This document shows, one piece after another, positions 25,347 through 34,596 of a DNA stretch of 64,000 bases. The notes under the pieces are model-generated. The model did no database searches. It worked only from the letters and a program-made list of their open reading frames with translations, and was not told where the DNA came from. The stretch spans positions 70,455-134,454 of the forward strand of contig DUCU01000032.1 of assembly GCA_012959605.1 (NCBI GenBank). Direction: 5' to 3'. Numbering within the stretch: the stretch's first letter is position 1; each line of letters starts with the position of its first letter. Position numbers and translations under genes: made by a program. This stretch comes from Dehalococcoidia bacterium (GTDB lineage Bacteria > Chloroflexota > Dehalococcoidia > Lucifugimonadales > UBA3495).

Positions 25347-26417
25347 CTAACCGAACTTGAACACTTTAATCGCGCCTACTGCTGTAACTACCACCCAGGC
25401 GCCCATGGCCGCCAGATACGGCCAGGTTTCCCAAATCGGTTCGCTATCAATGGCAACCTCGCGCAGCGCGGCCACCATTGGTGTCAGTGGCAGAGCTTGG
25501 GCGATTTCAGGTAGCACCCACGGCAGCGCAGCCGTCGAGAAGAATGCCCCGCCCAGGAACATCATGGGCATGGCCACAGCATTACCCATACCAGATGCCG
25601 CTGCCGGTGACTTGGCCCACGCCGAAAGGATGAACCCAATGTTCAAGAAGACGACACTACCCAGCGCCGTGATCGCAAAGACCCAAAGAATGTTGCCATG
25701 GACATGCCCACCAAAGACGAAGACGCCCAATGCCAGGATGATTCCAGCCTGAACCAGTGCCAACAATACGTGGGCGGTTATCTCAGCGGCAAAAAATTTC
25801 CAGATTGGAAGCGGTGTCACCAACAGTCGCTTCAGAATGGACTGGTTTCTGAAAGTACTGATCCTAACCGCAATTGAAATAATGGAGTTCATCATGATGC
25901 CCAACGCCAAAAGGCCAAGCAGCACGTTGTCGAAATAGTCCACCTCGGGCACCTCAATCACGTCCGCCATGAGTAGTTCGGACGGGACAACAGGGCCGCT
26001 GTTGGATTGAATCTCAGAAACCAGGTTCCGTACCGCACCATCCACCAATTGATTACGGTCTGGATTCCGTGTGCTGTAAACCAAGTTCACTTTAGAGCTG
26101 ATTGCCGGGTCGTCAAACGATGCGGGTATCACTATAAGGTAGCCAAGATCACCGTCGGCGACTTTGTCCCAAGCCTCGCTGAATCCAATCTCATCAGACT
26201 CAAGTTCCAGGAATTCAATTTCGTTGAACCGTTCTAGTAGCAGCTCTGAATTGGAGCCTTCAGACTGGTCAATCACCACTACATCAGCGGAGCCAACGCC
26301 GTTGACTTCAAATAACCCAAACACGACCACCAACATCAGGGGAAAGAATAAAGCCCAAAAGATGGCTTGACGATTTCGCGCCATCATCTTGATATTGGCC
26401 AGGGTTAAGGCAACCAT
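25347..26417 (-). CDS. ABC-2 type transporter permease
   Basis: Membrane subunit of an ABC-2 (DrrB/NatB-like) exporter, 356 aa. Seen: N-terminal membrane segment 17-36, a periplasmic domain of about 140 residues (37-178), then five more membrane spans. The C-terminal MFLGGAFFSTAALP motif near residue 295 is characteristic of ABC-2 permeases. The start lies three bases after the ATPase stop, so the two are coupled. Substrate unknown; the related families export lipids, drugs or sodium. Confidence 0.9.
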   Translation of the reverse strand: MVALTLANIKMMARNRQAIFWALFFPLMLVVVFGLFEVNGVGSADVVVIDQSEGSNSELLLERFNEIEFLELESDEIGFSEAWDKVADGDLGYLIVIPASFDDPAISSKVNLVYSTRNPDRNQLVDGAVRNLVSEIQSNSGPVVPSELLMADVIEVPEVDYFDNVLLGLLALGIMMNSIISIAVRISTFRNQSILKRLLVTPLPIWKFFAAEITAHVLLALVQAGIILALGVFVFGGHVHGNILWVFAITALGSVVFLNIGFILSAWAKSPAAASGMGNAVAMPMMFLGGAFFSTAALPWVLPEIAQALPLTPMVAALREVAIDSEPIWETWPYLAAMGAWVVVTAVGAIKVFKFG

Positions 26418-26420
26418 TGG

Positions 26421-27386
26421 TTAGTCTCGTAGCTCAGTGCCAGTCAGTTCTAGGAACACATCTTCCAAAGTGACCGGGGTGATTTGAAGGTTTTCCAGAC
26501 CTAGACCGGTCTTAGCGATCTCGTCCAGCATGGATTTTAGGGCTGAAGGGCTGTTTGCCAGGCGCAACAGGTACGTGTTCTCTGCGATGTTGCTTTCTTG
26601 GTCCTCTGCTGCCGGGTCGTTTTGTTCGCCAGACTGTAGAACCTCTACGCGGCCGTTCAGGGCTTCCAACTGGGCCATGGTCATGGGCCGGTCCATGGTC
26701 AGTTTCACCGCATAGCTGGCTTCCAGCTTATTGATCAAGTTTCTGGGGGTGTCAACTGCCAGTAGCTTGCCCTGGTCCATGATTGCCAGTCTGCTACAAA
26801 GCAATTCGGCTTCATCCATGGCATGGGTGGTGAGCACTACCGTGACCCCGCGTTGGTTAACCTCTTTGATGAGACTCCAGAGGTTACGGCGTGCCTGAGG
26901 GTCTAGACCGGTAGTCGGTTCATCCAACACAACCAATTCAGGGTTGTTGACCAGGCTGGCCGCTACTGCGAATCGCTGCTTTTGGCCACCGGATAGCTCC
27001 GCGACACGGTTGACCGCCTTGTCTGACAATCCCACCTGTTCCAGCAGAGTGGCAGGCGCGGCCTTGTTGGGGTAAAAGCTGCCTAGAAGGGCTAAAATCT
27101 CCGTGAGATTTAGGTAATCGTAGTAGGCGGAGGCCTGGAGTTGAACTCCGATACGTGCTTTCACCTCAGCTGCTTTGGACTGTAGATCCAGTCCTAAAAC
27201 GCTGACTCGGCCTTCCGTTGGCTTCTGGAGACTCTCAATAATCTCCAACGTAGTAGTCTTACCAGCCCCGTTAGGGCCCAATATCCCAAAGACTTCACCA
27301 CGTTCAACAGCAAAAGTCACCCCGTCTAACGCGGTGAAGGTACCGAATCGTTTAACTAAATTTTCAACTTGGACTGCAGGCTCCAT
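26421..27386 (-). CDS. ABC transporter ATP-binding protein (ABC-2 exporter)
   Basis: ATPase of the ABC-2 exporter. Seen: 321 aa from ATG 27386 (MEPAVQVENLVKRFG), Walker A GPNGAGKT (37-44), signature ELSGGQKQR, Walker B LVVLDEPTTGLDP, and H-loop LTTHAMDEAE. A C-terminal extension of about 100 residues has a DrrA-like regulatory character. The frame is open 45 bases further upstream but without a ribosome site. First gene of the operon with the permease and the small lipoprotein. Confidence 0.93.
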   Translation of the reverse strand: MEPAVQVENLVKRFGTFTALDGVTFAVERGEVFGILGPNGAGKTTTLEIIESLQKPTEGRVSVLGLDLQSKAAEVKARIGVQLQASAYYDYLNLTEILALLGSFYPNKAAPATLLEQVGLSDKAVNRVAELSGGQKQRFAVAASLVNNPELVVLDEPTTGLDPQARRNLWSLIKEVNQRGVTVVLTTHAMDEAELLCSRLAIMDQGKLLAVDTPRNLINKLEASYAVKLTMDRPMTMAQLEALNGRVEVLQSGEQNDPAAEDQESNIAENTYLLRLANSPSALKSMLDEIAKTGLGLENLQITPVTLEDVFLELTGTELRD

Positions 27387-27800
27387 AATAGCGCAGAAAA
27401 TCATATCACAGTCTGGGCTAAAAACTGACATCCAAGGCCAGGAATTTGAACATCACATTAATATCGTGGGGGTCTTTTATCATCCAACCGCCGACCGGTT
27501 TGGCCGTGCGTGAGCAGGCACGAATTTAATTGACATCAATTTACCCCTATGATAACGTTCGATTCGTTACGGCAAGACATTTCAGCCCCGTTGAAAACAC
27601 CGCTGAATTAGCGGCGGTGATAATATAACTCCACCGATTTACGACCACCCAACACCCACCAGGAACCCAATGAGACCCAGCATCCAGCTGATATCCATTC
27701 ACCGCCACGCCTCATGTATATCTGACTCTAGCTATTCGTATGTTTTTGACTCAAGCTGTTCATTGTACTGTGGGGAGAACCCTCTGATCGGACTTCAGTC
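27387..27800. other. 414-base divergent intergenic region
   Basis: Contains the control region for the ABC exporter (minus) and ctaA (plus). A perfect -35-like TTGACA occurs at 27530-27535 without a convincing -10 at the right spacing. An inverted repeat CACCGC/GCGGTG with inner CCGCT/AGCGG lies at 27598-27619 and could be an operator. A 46-codon frame at 27670-27810 has a ribosome site but an unlikely composition. No RNA gene seen. Confidence 0.5.
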
Positions 27801-28748
27801 ATGGAACTAAATCAGAGCAACCAGTTTCACAACTGGTTCAGGGGAATATCGGCATTCACCGTGTTGGCAACCTTTGGTTTGGTAATTCTAGGCGGAGTGG
27901 TTCGGGTCACTGATTCTGGCCTTGGCTGTCCCGACTGGCCAGCCTGCCACGGCGGAATTTTCCCTCCCCTTGAGACCAAAGCCATAATTGAATATTCCCA
28001 CCGGATAACAGCGTCATTTCTGGTTGGCCCGCTGATTCTGTTTCTATTCATCGCCTCCTGGATGCGTTACCGGCAGGAAAAATGGATCCTGATTCCTGCA
28101 TCATTGGCCTTTATCCTGGTCATTGCCCAAGCCATGCTGGGCGGCGCAACGGTGCTGGCGGAACTTCCCGGGGCAACCATAATGGCGCACCTAGCTGTGG
28201 GAGAAACCCTGGTCGCAACTTTGGTAGTAATTGCCGTGGTTGCCTACCGCGGCCCTCTCAGCCTCAAGATACCTGATTGGGGAGTGGGCAAAGTGCGCAG
28301 GTTCCCCGTCTTGGTAAGTATTGCCGGAGTGGCAGTTTTCATCCTTCTGCTTTCAGGCTCATATGTGACAATCACTGGTGCATTTGGCGCCTGTACTGAA
28401 TGGCCGGTCTGCAATGGTGATGTCATCCCGGAATTTAGACTACAGATGAATCATATGTTCCACCGCTATGTTGCCGCCGTGGTTGGGCTTTTTGTTTTGT
28501 ATAGTCTGCACCTCGGCTTTAGAGGCCGGACGCAGCCAATAGAGATTAGAGTCCTTTCTATGTCGGCCGTGGCGCTCTTCGTTGCCCAGGTCCTGGTTGG
28601 CGCGTTCGTTATTTGGGCGGACTTTGCCCAAGATATACGGGCACTACACCTAGCGATGGCCACCGCCGTGTGGATTGCTGTGTCAGCGTTGGTCGTAATG
28701 ACTTTCTCCAGCCCCGGCAGTCGATGGAGCGGAGCTTCTAATGGCTGA
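27801..28748 (+). CDS. ctaA: Heme A synthase
   Basis: Membrane enzyme that oxidises the C8 methyl of heme O to the formyl of heme A for the caa3 oxidase encoded downstream. Seen: 315 aa, eight membrane segments in two four-helix halves with the conserved His ligands in EYSHRITA and NHMFHRY, and the Cys pair in LGCPDWPACHGG (extracytoplasmic loop) repeated as ACTEWPVCNGD. The last eight bases overlap ctaB. Head of the heme A/oxidase locus. Confidence 0.95.
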   Translation: MELNQSNQFHNWFRGISAFTVLATFGLVILGGVVRVTDSGLGCPDWPACHGGIFPPLETKAIIEYSHRITASFLVGPLILFLFIASWMRYRQEKWILIPASLAFILVIAQAMLGGATVLAELPGATIMAHLAVGETLVATLVVIAVVAYRGPLSLKIPDWGVGKVRRFPVLVSIAGVAVFILLLSGSYVTITGAFGACTEWPVCNGDVIPEFRLQMNHMFHRYVAAVVGLFVLYSLHLGFRGRTQPIEIRVLSMSAVALFVAQVLVGAFVIWADFAQDIRALHLAMATAVWIAVSALVVMTFSSPGSRWSGASNG

Positions 28749-29685
28749 AAGCACAGATTCCGGACAATCAACAATCAATAACCCTGAAGGTCAATCTGGA
28801 ACAGGGAACGCTGGTGGTCTCAAGGGTTTATTAAATGACTATGTGACGCTCACCAAGCCGCCAATAATCTCACTGCTACTGATCACAGCGATCGGCGGCA
28901 TGTTCTTGGCCGCAGAGGGGGTACCATCCCTGACTACTCTGCTCCTGGTCTGCGTGGGCGGAGCATTGGGAGCCGGTGGCGCCAACGCCATCAACCATTT
29001 CTTGGACCAAGACATTGACGCCATAATGTCTCGGACCATCAAACGACCGGTGGCCAGCAACCGCATCTCTCCGATGCATGCACTGATCTTTGGCATTGCG
29101 CTGAACGTTGGCGCATTCTTTGTTCTGACCTATTGGGTGAACCTGATAGCAGCCGTCCTCACCCTAGCTGCCACACTCTTCTACGTACTGGTCTACACCG
29201 GCTGGCTCAAACGCAATACACCGCAAAACATTGTCATCGGCGGCGCTGCAGGGGCCATACCGCCAATGGTGGGCTGGGCAGCGGTCACGGGCAGTGTGGA
29301 TTTGCCCGCCTTGTATCTGTTTACCATAGTTTTCTTTTGGACGCCGCCCCATTTTTGGGCACTGGCTCTGATGATTCAAGACGACTACGCGGAGGCTCGA
29401 GTGCCCATGCTGCCGGTGGTGGTGGGTGAAGAACGCACTGTGCAGAACATTTTCATGTATAGCCTGGCATTGATCGCACTGACGATACTTTTTGCAGCTT
29501 CCGACGCTGTGGGCCTAATCTACCTTGGGTCAGCAGCAGTTCTTGGGGCGTTTTTCATCCATCTGGCTTGGAAGTTGAAACAGGATTACAGCATCCGCAG
29601 GGCCAAACATCTGTATCTTTACTCCCTGCTATATCTGGCGCTTTTATTTGCAGTGATGCTGCCAGACAGCGTCTTCCACTTTTAA
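28741..29685 (+). CDS. ctaB: Protoheme IX farnesyltransferase (heme O synthase)
   Basis: UbiA-family prenyltransferase that adds a farnesyl group to protoheme to make heme O. Seen: 314 aa, about nine membrane spans, with the Mg/prenyl-diphosphate motif NHFLDQDIDAIMSRT near residue 85 and the second motif DDYAEARVPMLP near 218. The 30-residue N-terminus is soluble. The start overlaps the ctaA stop, so both are cotranslated. Confidence 0.96.
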   Translation: MAESTDSGQSTINNPEGQSGTGNAGGLKGLLNDYVTLTKPPIISLLLITAIGGMFLAAEGVPSLTTLLLVCVGGALGAGGANAINHFLDQDIDAIMSRTIKRPVASNRISPMHALIFGIALNVGAFFVLTYWVNLIAAVLTLAATLFYVLVYTGWLKRNTPQNIVIGGAAGAIPPMVGWAAVTGSVDLPALYLFTIVFFWTPPHFWALALMIQDDYAEARVPMLPVVVGEERTVQNIFMYSLALIALTILFAASDAVGLIYLGSAAVLGAFFIHLAWKLKQDYSIRRAKHLYLYSLLYLALLFAVMLPDSVFHF

Positions 29686-29742
29686 CCGATAAAACACCCC
29701 GTTTTAGGCGTACCATTATGTCTTTACTAAGCCCAAAACGCG

Positions 29743-29772
29743 TTGACAGGCCACTTGAGGCTGTGATAGTGT
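29743..29772 (+). promoter_or_regulatory. Possible promoter of the cytochrome oxidase genes
   Basis: TTGACA (29743-29748) and TAGTGT (29767-29772) are 18 bases apart, 130 bases before the ctaC start. The -35 is perfect and the -10 weak. It would allow the oxidase subunits to be transcribed apart from ctaAB. Confidence 0.4.
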
Positions 29773-29901
29773 CGGCAAGGTTAGTGAAATTTGGCACACA
29801 CACGCTCAAGAAGTGGTCATTTTGAGGGCGATTTAGCCTAAAATAATGAACAACTTCGAGGCGTGATTACCAGGCTAAATAAAACTCCGGGGAGTCAACA
29901 A

Positions 29902-31095
29902 ATGGGGCTGCCGCCCTTCCGACGGGCAGGATCCCTTCCCATGCAACCCTCTTCGAAATCCAATCAACCCACGGGACGCCGCAGTAGTCTAAAGAACCGA
30001 TCGGTTCTCTTTGGTCTAATGGCGGCCCTTTTCTTGTTCGCGGTTGGTTGTACCAAAGACGGCCAATCAACCTGGGAAGCATTTGGTCCTGTCGCACAAA
30101 AGCAATTAGACCTTTTCAACGTCATTCTATGGGTCATGGTCGCCGTCTTCATCTTAGTAGAGGGCGTACTCGTCTACGCAATCGTCCGTTATCGCCGACG
30201 TCCAGGAGACGCCAAGCCACCACAGATCCACGGCAACAACACGTTGGAAATCACCCTGACCATCATTCCAACGATTCTAGTGCTCGCTTTAGGAATCTGG
30301 TCGGTATTCGCCCTCTTTGAAATCGACAAGCCGCCTGAAGACGGACCAGCGCCGCTCCAGGTAACCGTAACCGGCCACCAGTGGTGGTTTGAGTTTGAAT
30401 ACCCCGATGCTGGCAACGGTAAGAAGATTATCACCGCTAACGAGATGAGAATCCCGGTTGACCGTCCAATCCAGATAAGCCTGGAGTCAGACGATGTGAT
30501 TCACAGCTTCTGGGTTCCCAAGCTTGCTGGTAAATTAGACATGGTTCCAACTCACATCAATAAGATGTGGTTTCAAGCTGACTCAGACAAGATCACAGAT
30601 GACTTGCCAGTCACATTGTATGGACAATGCGCTGAATTGTGCGGCCTAGCCCATGCCTTAATGCGCTTCCGTGTCACAGTCATGGAACAAGATGATTTCG
30701 ATTCCTGGGTAGCTGCTTACGGGCCGCCGCCTACCAACACAGCCAAAGCCAAACAGGGCGCACAGATCTTTGCACACCACTGCACCCTATGTCACACGAT
30801 AGACGGCCCTGACGACCCGGCCCTCTCAGCCAGCCGTTTGACCGGGTTCCTGACCGGTGGGGACATAACCCCGGTGCCTGCGCCGAACCTGACAGACCTA
30901 AGAACTCGCAACACACTTGCAGCGGGCATCGTCGACCTGAATGAGACGACCTTGAGACAATGGCTACACAACCCAGAAGACGTGAAGCCCGGCAACTATA
31001 TGTCGGAACGCGCGGTCTTGTACCAAGACGGGCCCGCAAACCTACCCGATGAAGCGATAGATGCCCTAATTGGGTATCTGCTAGACCTGCGGTAG
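29902..31095 (+). CDS. ctaC: Cytochrome c oxidase subunit II with fused cytochrome c domain (caa3 type)
   Basis: Receives electrons through its CuA centre and passes them to subunit I. Seen: 397 aa from ATG 29902 (GGGGAG seven bases upstream; a GTG 39 bases earlier is less likely). Lipoprotein-like signal to C50, two membrane hairpin helices (about 75-95, 115-140), CuA ligands C243, C247, H251, M254 (CAELCGLAHALM), and a C-terminal cytochrome c with C294-TL-C297-H298 and axial Met candidate M367. The fused heme domain marks a caa3-type oxidase that needs no separate soluble cytochrome for entry of electrons. Confidence 0.95.
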   Translation: MGLPPFRRAGSLPMQPSSKSNQPTGRRSSLKNRSVLFGLMAALFLFAVGCTKDGQSTWEAFGPVAQKQLDLFNVILWVMVAVFILVEGVLVYAIVRYRRRPGDAKPPQIHGNNTLEITLTIIPTILVLALGIWSVFALFEIDKPPEDGPAPLQVTVTGHQWWFEFEYPDAGNGKKIITANEMRIPVDRPIQISLESDDVIHSFWVPKLAGKLDMVPTHINKMWFQADSDKITDDLPVTLYGQCAELCGLAHALMRFRVTVMEQDDFDSWVAAYGPPPTNTAKAKQGAQIFAHHCTLCHTIDGPDDPALSASRLTGFLTGGDITPVPAPNLTDLRTRNTLAAGIVDLNETTLRQWLHNPEDVKPGNYMSERAVLYQDGPANLPDEAIDALIGYLLDLR

Positions 31096-31168
31096 ATTCT
31101 ACCAATAGGAGCAAAGACCGTGGCGTTCTCGATGGCTTAGCCTGAGAAGACCCCGGACAAAGCAAAAG

Positions 31169-33007
31169 ATGGCAGCGATAACCGGCGTAATTCCACGACC
31201 AACAAGCTATGCGGGCATATGGGGCTGGATGACAACAGTCGACCATAAGCGCATCGCTGTGCTTTACGGCGTAACTGCATTTATTTTCATGTTGATTGCG
31301 GGCGTAGAAGCCGGCGTCATACGGTTGCAGTTGGCTTCAGCCGACAGCGACTTAATCGGTCCTGGCCGTTTCAACCAGATGTTTACCATGCACGCCACCA
31401 CGATGGTATTCATGGTCATCATGCCGCTAGGTGTCAGCTTCTTTAACTTCGTAATACCATTGGCCATTGGCGCCCGAGACGTGGCGTTCCCAAGGCTAAA
31501 TGCCCTCAGCTTTTGGCTCTTCCTGTTCGGTGGAATACTCATGCACGTGAGTTTCCTTGTAGATCAGGTTCCGGACGCTGGTTGGTTCTCTTACGCCAAC
31601 CTCACAGAAAAACCCTTCAGCATGAACAGAGGCTTGGACTACTGGGCCATCAGCCTTTTGGTCATGGGTTCTGCATCAGTTGCTGGTGGGCTTAACTTCG
31701 TGGTGACAATAATCAACTTGCGGGCGCCGGGCATGTCTATGATGCGAATGCCGGTTTTTGTTTGGATGACCTTAATCACATCCATCCTATTGGTGCTGGC
31801 CTTCCCAGTGATTACCGTAGGGTTGATTGAACTAGTCATGGACCGTAACTTCGGTACCCACTTCTTCATTCCTTCTGAAGGTGGTGACCCGGTTCTCTGG
31901 CAGCATCTGTTCTGGGTGTTTGGCCATCCTGAAGTGTACATTCTGATTCTTCCACCAATGGGAATAGTTTCAGAAGTTCTACCGACGTTCTCCCGGAAGC
32001 CCCTGTTCGGCTACCCGTTCGTCATTTTCTCTGGAATAGTCATCGGAATCATGGGATGGGCGGTATGGAGCCACCATATGTTCACCGTGGGTCTTGGCCC
32101 AGTGGCGAACTCGGTCTTCACTATCACCACCATGTTAATTGCAGTGCCAACCGGCGTGAAAATCTTTAACTGGATTGGAACGCTGTGGAGGGGCTCCATC
32201 GAGTTTACGACTTCGATGATGTTTGCCCTCGGATTTGTAGCTCTGTTCATCGTTGGTGGACTGAGCGGTGTGTCCCATGCTGTGTCGCCTTCAGACTTCC
32301 AGCAACAAGACACTTACTACATCGTCGCCCATATTCACTATGTACTATTTGGTGGATCAATCTTCGGTATCTTCGCTGGCATCTACTACTGGTGGCCGAA
32401 GATAACCGGCAAGATGCTCAATGAAACCTTAGGTCGGCTGAACTTCTGGCTGATGTTCATCGGAATGAACCTCACGTTCTTCCCAATGCATTACCTCGGT
32501 CTGAACGGCATGCCCCGCAGGATATACACCTACTCTGCAGAGTTCGGCTGGGAGCATCTGAACCAGTTAGCCAGCGTCGGCTACGTAGTATTATTCGTAT
32601 CCTTCCTGATTTTCATCCTCAACGTTTTGCAAACCCGTAATTCACGTAAGGTTAGCCACGACCCATGGGATGCCCCGGGTATTGAGTGGAGCATCGCTTC
32701 CCCGCCCCCTCCGTATAACTTTGCTGAGCTACCTGAGGTCGAGGGACGGGACCATTATTGGATTTTGAAAGATCGGGCTGAGGCCGCCGGAACCCCGATT
32801 ACAGAACCGGAAGCCCTGGTTGACGAAAGCACTATCCATATGCCTAGCCCGTCTTACTGGCCGATATTAATAGCAGCGGGCGTGGCACTGATCGGCGGTG
32901 GGCTTCTGTCCCACTACGCCCTCAGCTTTGTTGGCGGAGCCATAGCCATGATGGGCGCTGTAGGCTGGAGCAATGAACCCCCAGCCGCACCCAGCGAGCA
33001 CCACTAG
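31169..33007 (+). CDS. ctaD: Cytochrome c oxidase subunit I
   Basis: Catalytic heme a/a3-CuB subunit of the terminal oxidase. Seen: 612 aa, 12 core membrane spans plus C-terminal extension; VFGHPEVYILILP holds the CuB His, the cross-linked Tyr and the D-channel Glu of A1-type oxidases; HHMF supplies the CuB His pair and AHIHYVLFGG the heme ligands. The ATG at 31169 lacks a strong ribosome site. A mini-frame GTG...TAG at 31120-31140 lies upstream. Confidence 0.97.
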   Translation: MAAITGVIPRPTSYAGIWGWMTTVDHKRIAVLYGVTAFIFMLIAGVEAGVIRLQLASADSDLIGPGRFNQMFTMHATTMVFMVIMPLGVSFFNFVIPLAIGARDVAFPRLNALSFWLFLFGGILMHVSFLVDQVPDAGWFSYANLTEKPFSMNRGLDYWAISLLVMGSASVAGGLNFVVTIINLRAPGMSMMRMPVFVWMTLITSILLVLAFPVITVGLIELVMDRNFGTHFFIPSEGGDPVLWQHLFWVFGHPEVYILILPPMGIVSEVLPTFSRKPLFGYPFVIFSGIVIGIMGWAVWSHHMFTVGLGPVANSVFTITTMLIAVPTGVKIFNWIGTLWRGSIEFTTSMMFALGFVALFIVGGLSGVSHAVSPSDFQQQDTYYIVAHIHYVLFGGSIFGIFAGIYYWWPKITGKMLNETLGRLNFWLMFIGMNLTFFPMHYLGLNGMPRRIYTYSAEFGWEHLNQLASVGYVVLFVSFLIFILNVLQTRNSRKVSHDPWDAPGIEWSIASPPPPYNFAELPEVEGRDHYWILKDRAEAAGTPITEPEALVDESTIHMPSPSYWPILIAAGVALIGGGLLSHYALSFVGGAIAMMGAVGWSNEPPAAPSEHH

Positions 33008-33019
33008 GAGACTGAGAAC

Positions 33020-33640
33020 GTGGCCCACGCAGTAGAACACGAATATACAACCACTGGTTTAAACCACCGGAAAATGCTCATGTGGGTGTTTTTGGGGTCG
33101 GACTGTCTTTTCTTCGGCTCTTTGATCGCCACCTACATGGTCTATCGCGGCCAGAGTTTGGTCGGACCTTATCCCATCGACATCATCGATGTCCCGCTAA
33201 CAACCGTCAGTACCTTTGTCTTGTTGATGAGCAGCTTCGCCATGGTGCAAGCCTTATCGGCAACCCAAGCAGATAATAAGAAAGGACTCGTTACCTGGCT
33301 GCTGATTACAGCAGGGCTCGGAGCGATCTTCATAGGGTTCCAGATCTACGAGTTCAACTCTTTCAAGAATGAGGGCCTGACCTTGGGCGGCAACCTATTC
33401 GGTGCCACATTCTTTACGCTTACTGGCTTCCACGGCGCTCACGTGACCCTGGGAATCATTTGGCTGTTGGCCATGGCCTACATTGGCGGCAAAGGTCGCT
33501 TGGGCCCCAACACAGTTCTAGATGTTGAACTCCTGGGCTTGTACTGGCACTTTGTTGACATTGTTTGGATTGTAATTTTCACTCTGTTGTACCTTATCGG
33601 CGGGTTCGATGCCGGTCCAGTGCCTATCCCAAGCCCATAA
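33020..33640 (+). CDS. ctaE: Cytochrome c oxidase subunit III
   Basis: Integral membrane subunit that stabilises the oxidase and supports proton uptake. Seen: 206 aa, five membrane spans, with LTGFHGAHVTLG and the C-terminal GLYWHFVDIVWI, both signatures of the family. It starts at GTG 33020 behind AGGAG, 12 bases after ctaD. Confidence 0.95.
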   Translation: MAHAVEHEYTTTGLNHRKMLMWVFLGSDCLFFGSLIATYMVYRGQSLVGPYPIDIIDVPLTTVSTFVLLMSSFAMVQALSATQADNKKGLVTWLLITAGLGAIFIGFQIYEFNSFKNEGLTLGGNLFGATFFTLTGFHGAHVTLGIIWLLAMAYIGGKGRLGPNTVLDVELLGLYWHFVDIVWIVIFTLLYLIGGFDAGPVPIPSP

Positions 33641-33685
33641 AACCCATTCTGGACCGAACTCCATTAGGAGTCTCTAAGAAGTAAT

Positions 33686-34483
33686 ATGGCCCACGAAACC
33701 GAACATACATCGAATCACCCCACATTCAATCAATATGTGTTTATCGCGATTGTCCTTTTCGCGATCACCATTGTTGAATTCGGACTGATCTGGGACCGGA
33801 TTGGCATCGCAGACGACTTGGGTGTCACCAAAATTCCGATACTGATTGGTCTCTCGGCGATAAAATTCGCCATCGTAATCATGTATTACATGCACTTGAA
33901 GTTTGATGATCGATTCTTCGGGACCGTCTTCATTGCCGGTTTGGTACTCGCGTTCGTGGTTGGTGGAGCTTTAATAACGCTTTTCATCGGTTTTGAAGCC
34001 AAGCCTCGTGAATACGCCTTGGCCCACGCTGTCCCATACGAAGGACATGAAGCTGCTGAAGAGCACGCAGCCGAAGTTGTCGAGCCTGGCACTGGCGCAG
34101 AAACGACCGTAGCATCCGGGCCCGTGGAGTTAGCTGTTGGCGTAGTGGGTGAAACACTCGCTTTCGACACGGCCAACATTACCGCAAAATCGGGTTCTGA
34201 AGTAACGATTACTTTCAAAAACTCTTCAGCTAACAACCAGCACAACCTGGTAATTGTTCAAGACGGGACCAAAGACGAGGTTGCCACCGACGGCACGACA
34301 GCCGGTCCTGACAACGACTGGGTAGCGCCCGGCGATGCCAGGGTGGTTGCCAACACTCCGCTATTGGCTTCGGGAGCCTCAGGCGAGGTGATTTTCACCG
34401 CTCCGGCCCCAGGCACCTATCAGTTCGTTTGTACCTTCCCAGGACATAACTTCACCATGTTCGGAGACTTCATAGTCAACTAA
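33686..34483 (+). CDS. ctaF: Cytochrome oxidase subunit IV-like protein fused to a cupredoxin domain
   Basis: Two-part protein, 265 aa. The N-terminus (1-105) has three membrane spans and the KFAIVIMYYMHLKFD signature of prokaryotic oxidase subunit IV. A His/Glu-rich linker (112-135) leads to a secreted-side cupredoxin (145-265) with type-1 copper ligands H186 (QHNLVI), C249, H254 and M258 in the azurin-like C-x4-H-x3-M arrangement. All copper ligands are present, so it should bind a blue copper centre near CuA and could feed electrons to, or take copper for, the oxidase. The fusion is unusual. AGGAG lies upstream; a strong terminator follows. Confidence 0.88.
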   Translation: MAHETEHTSNHPTFNQYVFIAIVLFAITIVEFGLIWDRIGIADDLGVTKIPILIGLSAIKFAIVIMYYMHLKFDDRFFGTVFIAGLVLAFVVGGALITLFIGFEAKPREYALAHAVPYEGHEAAEEHAAEVVEPGTGAETTVASGPVELAVGVVGETLAFDTANITAKSGSEVTITFKNSSANNQHNLVIVQDGTKDEVATDGTTAGPDNDWVAPGDARVVANTPLLASGASGEVIFTAPAPGTYQFVCTFPGHNFTMFGDFIVN

Positions 34484-34510
34484 TCCCGGTGAGCCCCGCT
34501 TTAATTGAGT

Positions 34511-34553
34511 AATGTAAAAGACCCTCCTGTATCACAGGAGGGTCTTTTACATT
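34511..34553. terminator. Strong bidirectional terminator after the oxidase operon
   Basis: A perfect 20-bp stem (34511-34530 with 34534-34553) closes a 3-base loop, with TTTT/AAAA inside both shoulders. It lies between the convergent ctaF and kinase-like genes. Confidence 0.92.
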
Positions 34554-34596
34554 GTCTCTTTATGTTCGTCGCTCTTACGTATTGGTCTGATTACCG

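Noticed and set aside
27551-27576. A T-arm-like hairpin (TAACG-TTCGATT-CGTTA) suggesting a tRNA
   Set aside because: No anticodon arm with U33, no matching acceptor stem and no D-arm could be found at tRNA spacing; the match is chance.
27670-27810. 46-codon frame upstream of ctaA with AGGA before its ATG
   Set aside because: Ser/Cys-rich composition unlike a real protein and out of frame with ctaA; a leader peptide cannot be supported.
31120-31140. Seven-codon GTG...TAG mini-frame behind GGAG before ctaD
   Set aside because: Too short to support, not in frame with ctaD; may be chance or a leader.
30731-31246. 171-codon antisense frame over ctaC and ctaD
   Set aside because: Shadow of two clearly coding genes, with Cys/Arg/Ser-rich nonsense composition.
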